Positions 60,160 to 64,000 of a stretch of DNA of 64,000 nucleotides are shown one piece after another (within the stretch, counting starts at the first letter, position 1; the number at the start of each line of letters is the position of its first letter). Source of the stretch: JAOPZW01 sp963707695 (lineage in GTDB: Bacteria; Actinomycetota; Thermoleophilia; Solirubrobacterales; Solirubrobacteraceae); the NCBI GenBank assembly GCA_963707695.1, contig CAVPQY010000003.1, positions 310,001 through 374,000 of the forward strand, read 5' to 3'. The position numbers and the translations under genes were made by a program. Below the pieces are notes generated by a model. That model was not told the origin of the DNA, did no database searches, and was given only the letters and a program-made list of their open reading frames with translations.

Positions 60160-60414
60160 TCACGAATCGTCCCTCGCCCCTTCCGCACGTTCCCTGAGCG
60201 CGGAGATGCCGGCGCTGCCGGCCGTCAGGCCCGCGAGGCCTCCGGCGATCAACCCGGCCTTCACGGCCGTGCCCTTCGGCACCGAGGGCTTCAGGCCCTT
60301 GGCCGACCCGATCGCGCCGGGCACGGCGAGCTTCGGCCCGCCGGACGCGTCCAGCGCGTCGCCGACGGTCTGCAGGACCCGCTGGAGCCGGCTCTTCCTG
60401 TGGGGGAGTCTCAT
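60160..60414 (-). CDS. Small basic protein with glycine-rich hydrophobic segment
   Basis: The 84-residue frame has a basic start (R-L-P-H-R-K-S-R-L-Q-R-V-L-Q), a middle with K-L-A-V-P-G-A-I and a Gly/Ala-rich hydrophobic segment (A-G-L-I-A-G-G-L-A-G-L-T-A-G) that could be one membrane helix. No family is recognised. It lies 16 bases after the stop of the coiled-coil gene on the same strand and is probably cotranscribed with it. Confidence 0.6.
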   Translation of the reverse strand: MRLPHRKSRLQRVLQTVGDALDASGGPKLAVPGAIGSAKGLKPSVPKGTAVKAGLIAGGLAGLTAGSAGISALRERAEGARDDS

Positions 60415-60430
60415 CCTCGTTCGCCTCCGT

Positions 60431-61348
60431 TCATGCGTCGCGAGACGCCTTCTCGATCGCCTCGACGAGCTCGGTCTCGGTCATGGTGGTCCGTCCCTCG
60501 ATCCCTTTGCTCGCGGCGAGCTCGATCAGCTCCGGCTTGTCGTAGGAGCTGAGCCCGCCGTTGGTGGGCTTGCGCTGGACCTCACGCGCGGCGGGCTTCG
60601 CGGCGGCCGGCAAGGGCTCGCGACGCTGGGCGGTGGCGCCGACGGGCGCCTTCACGTCACTGGCCTGCTGCTGGGCTTCGCCGGCGAGCTCCTCGGCCTG
60701 GCGGTGCGCCTCGTCGGCGGCGGCACGCGCGGCCTCGGACGCCTCGTCCGACAGCTGCCGCGCCTCCATCAGCTTCTCGGCGGCGTCCGCGACGAGCTCC
60801 TCGGCGCGCTGCTGCGCCTCCTCGGCGTCCCGCCGGGCGTCCTCCACCTCGGCGTCGATCTCGGCCTGGACCTCGTGCTGCTCCCGCTCGGCCTCCGCCC
60901 GGGCGGCTCGGCGCTCGCGCTCCACCAGCTCGTCGGCAGCCTTCTGGGCGTCGGCGACGCGCTGCTTGACGCGGCCGGCCGTCTCCCGTTCCGCCTCCTT
61001 CGCGCGGGCACGGCCGCGCTCGATCACCTGTCGGGCGTGGTCCGATCGGTCCTTGGACTCCTGGGCGGCCTCGAGCGCGCGGTCCTCGGCCTCCCGAGCA
61101 CGGTCCGCGGCGTCCTGCGCCCGTCGCATCCGGGCGTCGACCGAGTCGCCGCCCGAGTCGCCCCCGCCCGGTGCCGCGTCGACCACGGCCGCCCGCACCT
61201 TGCGACCCTGGTCGCGAGCGACCGTCTTCGCGGACTCGGCGGCGGACTCGGCGGCGTCGACGGGGTGGTCGAGGGCTCGCGACAAGAGCCAGGCAGCGTT
61301 GGAGGGCATCTCCCGCAGGCCCGTCCGCGTTCGCTCCAGCAAAGACAT
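60431..61348 (-). CDS. Long coiled-coil protein with C-terminal Rho_N/SAP-like domain
   Basis: The 305-residue protein has a short N-terminal segment (residues 1-65), then about 160 residues of nearly uninterrupted Ala/Glu/Arg-rich coiled coil, a Pro/Lys-rich linker, and a final 35 residues (Y-D-K-P-E-L-I-E-L-A-A-S-K-G-I, then M-T-E-T-E-L-V-E-A-I). That end reads like a Rho N-terminal or SAP/HeH-type helix-extended-loop-helix domain, which often binds nucleic acid. GAGGAGG precedes the ATG. The promoter carries an inverted repeat in its spacer and faces the tetR-rsb operon. A structural or chromosome-associated stress protein is possible but unproven. Confidence 0.75.
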   Translation of the reverse strand: MSLLERTRTGLREMPSNAAWLLSRALDHPVDAAESAAESAKTVARDQGRKVRAAVVDAAPGGGDSGGDSVDARMRRAQDAADRAREAEDRALEAAQESKDRSDHARQVIERGRARAKEAERETAGRVKQRVADAQKAADELVERERRAARAEAEREQHEVQAEIDAEVEDARRDAEEAQQRAEELVADAAEKLMEARQLSDEASEAARAAADEAHRQAEELAGEAQQQASDVKAPVGATAQRREPLPAAAKPAAREVQRKPTNGGLSSYDKPELIELAASKGIEGRTTMTETELVEAIEKASRDA

Positions 61349-61381
61349 CAGGCACAGCCTCCTCAGGGTAGGACAAGGGTG

Positions 61382-61411
61382 AGGCTAGATGAGACTCTCC
61401 TGTCTCGTCAA
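61382..61411 (-). promoter_or_regulatory. Promoter of the coiled-coil gene with an embedded inverted-repeat operator
   Basis: On the minus strand TTGACG (61411-61406) and TAGCCT (61387-61382) are 18 bases apart. GAGAC (61391-61395) and GTCTC (61402-61406) form an inverted repeat with a six-base centre that fills this spacer. A repressor bound here would block the promoter. The TetR gene starting at 61443 on the other side is the natural candidate. Confidence 0.6.
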
Positions 61412-61442
61412 GCGAAACGCGTAGACTGTCAGCAAGACAACG

Positions 61443-62018
61443 ATGTCTGCCTCGGCGCCCCGACAATCCCTGCAGCAACGCGTCGCCGAGGCGATCCTCG
61501 ACGGGGCCGCGCAGATCTTCGCCCTGCACGGCGACCAGGCGAGCATGAGCGACGTCGCCGAGGCGGCTGGGGTCGCCCGTGCGACGGTCTACCGCTACTT
61601 CCCGAACCGCGAGGCCCTGCTCGACGAGCTGGCGCGGGCCGCGGTGCGCGACCTCGACGCACGCCTGGCATCGGCCCGCATCGACGAGGTGGCGCCCGAG
61701 GAGGGCATCGCCCGGGCCGTCCGCGCCCTGGTCGACGTCGGGGACGCCTTCGTCCTCCTGGCCCGCGAGCGACGCCGGTCCGACCCGGCGCGGTTCGAGC
61801 ACAGCCTCATGCAGCCGCTGCGCCGGCTCATCGAGCGCGGTCAGGCCGGCGGGCACGTCCGCGAGGACATCACGAGCGCCCGTCTGACCGAGTCCCTCAT
61901 CGGCCTCGTCGTGGGCATGCTCATGTCGACGCCGCCGCTCGGCCGGGAGGACATGGCGACCACGATCACCGGCCTCTTCTGCGACGGGGCCCGCGCGCGC
62001 GGCCCGCGACGCCGATGA
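61443..62018 (+). CDS. TetR-family regulator at the head of the rsb operon
   Basis: The 191-residue protein has a TetR DNA-binding domain (I-L-D-G-A-A-Q-I-F-A-L-H-G, then V-A-R-A-T-V-Y-R-Y-F-P-N-R-E-A-L-L) in its first 60 residues and a helical ligand domain with L-M-Q-P-L-R-R-L-I-E-R-G. It ends 68 bases before the rsbR ATG, and no terminator-like hairpin is evident between them. The divergent coiled-coil gene shares its 94-base promoter region, where a TetR-type inverted repeat lies. The ligand is unknown. Confidence 0.92.
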   Translation: MSASAPRQSLQQRVAEAILDGAAQIFALHGDQASMSDVAEAAGVARATVYRYFPNREALLDELARAAVRDLDARLASARIDEVAPEEGIARAVRALVDVGDAFVLLARERRRSDPARFEHSLMQPLRRLIERGQAGGHVREDITSARLTESLIGLVVGMLMSTPPLGREDMATTITGLFCDGARARGPRRR

Positions 62019-62086
62019 CCGAGGATCCGGCGGGCGCCCCCGAGCGGACGCGGCACTCAGCCCAGCCCAGACCCGAGGAGGAGCAG

Positions 62087-63043
62087 ATGGATCGCGAGCC
62101 CGATCGAGGCACGTCCGCCGAGGACCCCAGCCGGTCGCGCGACGAGCCGGGCGAACCGCCGCAGGAGGACTCCGGGCGTCGCTCCGAGGACACCGACTCG
62201 CTCCTGCAGGAGCTCGTGGCGTACCTGCGCGAGAACCGCAGCGACCTGCGCGAGGAGTGGGCCCGACGCATCAGCGAGGCCGAACTGCTGGGCGTGATGT
62301 CGGACGAGGAGATCTTCTCCGAGGCGACCGAGGTGTACGACAACTACGTCGATGCGCTGGAGACCGGGAGCATCGAGAACCTGCAGACGTACGCCCGCGA
62401 GCTCTCGGAGCGGATCATCCCCCGTGGGGTCGAGACCCACGAGGTGCTCGGGATCGTGCTCCTGCTGCGGGACGCGCTCGCGCGGTCGCTGTTCGCGAAG
62501 TACCAGGGCGACCTGGGGCTGCTCAACCGCATCCTCGATGCCTACGAGCCCGCGGCGAACCGGATCGCGGTGACGGTCGGCGTGAGCTTCGTGGAGGAGC
62601 GCGAGCGGGTCATCCACGAACAGCAGGAGGCCATGCGCGAGCTGTCCACGCCGGTCCTCCAGATCCGCGACCGCCTGCTCCTCCTGCCGATCATCGGCAT
62701 GCTGGACTCCGCCCGCGCCCGCCAGCTGACCGAGCAGCTCCTGGGCGCCATCCGCGACAGCCGCGCCACGGTCGTGGTCATCGACATCACGGGGGTCGCG
62801 TCGATCGATCGGACCGTCGCCAACCACCTCGTCCAGACCGTCGAGGCGTCGAGGCTCATGGGAGCGCGGACGATCCTGACCGGCCTGTCGTCGGAGATCG
62901 CCCAGACGCTCGTCGACCTCGACGTCGACCTCGGCATGATGGAGACGGTCGGGGACCTCCAGGGAGGGCTCGAGGAGGCCGAGCGCCTGGCCGGCTACCG
63001 CGACGCCGACCGGGACGACGCGACCCGCGACGTCACGACCTAG
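62087..63043 (+). CDS. rsbR: Stressosome scaffold protein RsbR (RsbR_N + STAS)
   Basis: The 318-residue protein has a 45-residue acidic N-terminal tail. A helical globin-like RsbR_N domain follows (residues about 45-180), then E-L-S-T-P-V-L-Q-I and a STAS domain with V-V-I-D-I-T-G-V. Aligned with B. subtilis RsbRA as I recall it, the phosphosite Thr171 corresponds to Ser208 (L-D-S-A-R), but Thr205 corresponds to Arg242 (I-D-R-T-V). ATG 62087 is chosen because a strong GAGGAGGAG (62075-62083) precedes it; ATG 62015, overlapping the tetR stop, is also in frame. It scaffolds the stress-sensing complex with RsbS and holds RsbT. Confidence 0.93.
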   Translation: MDREPDRGTSAEDPSRSRDEPGEPPQEDSGRRSEDTDSLLQELVAYLRENRSDLREEWARRISEAELLGVMSDEEIFSEATEVYDNYVDALETGSIENLQTYARELSERIIPRGVETHEVLGIVLLLRDALARSLFAKYQGDLGLLNRILDAYEPAANRIAVTVGVSFVEERERVIHEQQEAMRELSTPVLQIRDRLLLLPIIGMLDSARARQLTEQLLGAIRDSRATVVVIDITGVASIDRTVANHLVQTVEASRLMGARTILTGLSSEIAQTLVDLDVDLGMMETVGDLQGGLEEAERLAGYRDADRDDATRDVTT

Positions 63044-63055
63044 ACCGCGCGCCGA

Positions 63056-63429
63056 TGTCGGTCGCCATCCTCCGGCAGGGCGACTACCTCGTCGCCTCGA
63101 TCCAGTCGGACCTCTCCGACTCCGAGGTGGTCGCCCTCCGTCAGGAGCTCGCCGAGCTGGTCGGGCGGCATCGTGCTCGCGGGATCGTGATCGACGTCGC
63201 CGCGCTCGACGTGATCGACTCCTTCGTCGCACGGGCCCTGCGCGCGATCGTCGTCACCGCGAAGCTCCGCGGTGCCGACACGATCATCGTCGGCATCCAG
63301 CCCGACGTGGCGATCGCGATGGTGCAGTTCCGCCTGAACCTGGAGCCTTTGCGGGCGGCCCTCGACCTCGACGCGGCGATCGTGCTGCTCGACCGCATGA
63401 GCCGGGAGGACGCTGAGGATGGCGGATGA
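63056..63429 (+). CDS. rsbS: Stressosome STAS protein RsbS
   Basis: The 124-residue single STAS domain begins I-L-R-Q-G-D-Y-L-V-A-S-I-Q and contains I-V-I-D-V-A-A-L-D-V-I-D-S-F. Ser56 matches the phosphorylated Ser59 of B. subtilis RsbS. Unphosphorylated RsbS sequesters RsbT; phosphorylation releases it. The start is 12 bases after rsbR, and the end overlaps rsbT by 11 bases. Length and motif fit the family fully. Confidence 0.95.
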
Positions 63430-63865
63430 GGTCCGCGTCCCCATCACCAGCGACGCCGATCTCGTGACCGCCCGCGCAGAGGCCCGCGCGATGGCCGAGC
63501 GACTCGGCTTCCCGCGGCCGGACCCGACGCTGATCGCCACCGCCATCTCCGAGATCGCGCGCAACATCGTGGTGCACGTCGGCCGTGGCGAGATCATCCT
63601 CGAGCCCTTCGGGGACGCCGACCGCTACGGCGTCGTCGTGACGGCCCGCGACGAGGGGCCGGGGATCCGGGACGTCGAGGCGGCGCTGCGCGACGACTAC
63701 AGCGGACGCGGCGGCCTCGGCCTCGGCCTCCCCGGCGCGCGGCGGCTGATGGACGACTTCGAGGTGTCCTCGGACCCCGACACCGGCACGACGGTGACCA
63801 TGTGCAAGTGGCGCTTCCGCGACGAGCTCGCGCGGCTGCGCGAGGAGCGCCGGCGCCGTGCCTGA
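63419..63865 (+). CDS. rsbT: Stressosome switch kinase RsbT
   Basis: The 148-residue GHKL-type serine/threonine kinase has the N-box I-S-E-I-A-R-N-I-V, G1 box D-E-G-P-G-I and G2 box G-L-G-L-G-L-P-G-A-R-R-L-M. It phosphorylates RsbR and RsbS under stress and then activates a downstream phosphatase. A C-terminal extension of about 14 charged residues (L-A-R-L-R-E-E-R-R-R-R-A) goes beyond the B. subtilis protein. Its start codon lies within rsbS, a typical translational coupling. Confidence 0.95.
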   Translation: MADEVRVPITSDADLVTARAEARAMAERLGFPRPDPTLIATAISEIARNIVVHVGRGEIILEPFGDADRYGVVVTARDEGPGIRDVEAALRDDYSGRGGLGLGLPGARRLMDDFEVSSDPDTGTTVTMCKWRFRDELARLREERRRRA

Positions 63866-64000
63866 GCAGGCCGTGCGAGAGGCGGTCGAGTGGGGCGTGG
63901 CGACGAGGTGCCGGCCCGGCGAGGCGACGAGCGGCGACGTCGCGGTCGTCTCGCTCCTGCCGCAGGGCGCGCTGGTCGCCGCGATCGACGGGCTCGGACA
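63858..64000 (+). CDS. rsbX: RsbX-like PP2C/SpoIIE-type phosphatase, 3' end outside window
   Basis: The GTG at 63858 overlaps the rsbT stop. The visible 47 residues contain S-G-D-V-A-V-V-S-L-L and V-A-A-I-D-G-L-G, the first metal-binding strand of PP2C-like phosphatases of the RsbX type. RsbX resets the stressosome by dephosphorylating RsbR and RsbS. Because most of the gene is missing, a longer RsbU-like or fused phosphatase cannot be excluded. Confidence 0.8.
   Translation, partial: MPEQAVREAVEWGVATRCRPGEATSGDVAVVSLLPQGALVAAIDGLG

Overview
The window looks like chromosomal DNA of a very high-G+C actinobacterium. Several traits point to a soil lineage such as Thermoleophilia/Solirubrobacterales: a VKOR-type thiol oxidase, an F420-type luciferase-like oxidoreductase, FolE2, a DUF6131 mini-protein, many glyoxalase-fold, SDR and MFS genes, and an RsbR/S/T/X stressosome cassette. 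The lineage is an inference from gene families. The window holds no rRNA, CRISPR array or recognisable transposase. One tRNA, tRNA-Tyr(GUA), is present.

Layout. 0-6 kb: tail of a membrane glycosyltransferase-like protein, VKOR, a nickel/cobalt permease with a Fur-family regulator whose His-rich tail lies behind a frameshift, a TetR/DHA2 efflux pair with two matching operators, a DUF2269 membrane protein, and a VOC protein lacking its middle. 6-15.4 kb: tRNA-Tyr, housekeeping sigma factor, FolE2, PgsA, an EamA exporter, an ABC exporter whose two genes are separated by a glycosyltransferase on the other strand, an aldo/keto reductase, ClpP and a coupled acetyltransferase. 15.4-25 kb: a leftward run of hydrolases (GDPD, M32 peptidase, FAH, PPOX, alpha/beta hydrolase), small coiled-coil proteins, a fatty-acid desaturase divergent from a PucR regulator, and a secreted hydrolase. 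25-37.5 kb: an OmpR-type two-component system, an AceE-like thiamine-diphosphate enzyme overlapping a GAF/histidine-kinase/ASCH fusion, two lipoproteins, tandem VOC genes, an FMN-binding/ferric-reductase pair, and an XRE-MmyB regulator. 37.5-48 kb: a SnoaL protein, a PAS kinase, a LolA-like/ABC operon, a RecQ helicase with a phosphoribosyltransferase-like tail, two tiny membrane proteins, an M1 peptidase and DUF2252. 48-60 kb: catabolic and detoxification enzymes (cupins, methyltransferase, MDR, LLM, crotonase, SDR, alcohol dehydrogenase, nitrilase), an ECF sigma factor with SnoaL tail, and a second DHA2 exporter. 60-64 kb: a coiled-coil protein divergent from tetR-rsbR-rsbS-rsbT-rsbX, the last cut by the window edge.

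Data quality matters here. Conserved genes near 2.8, 6.9-10.6, 53.8 and 57.4-59.4 kb carry single-base frameshifts, mostly one extra G or C. Several (sigma factor, pgsA) should be essential, and protein similarity resumes exactly across each break, so most are probably sequencing or assembly errors. These genes are annotated as one gene each, with the breaks described.

The observations most worth following are the kinase-ASCH fusion co-encoded with an AceE-like enzyme, the stressosome operon with a TetR gene in front and a promoter-embedded operator, the nickel Fur regulator with its hidden metal-binding tail, and the small membrane proteins.
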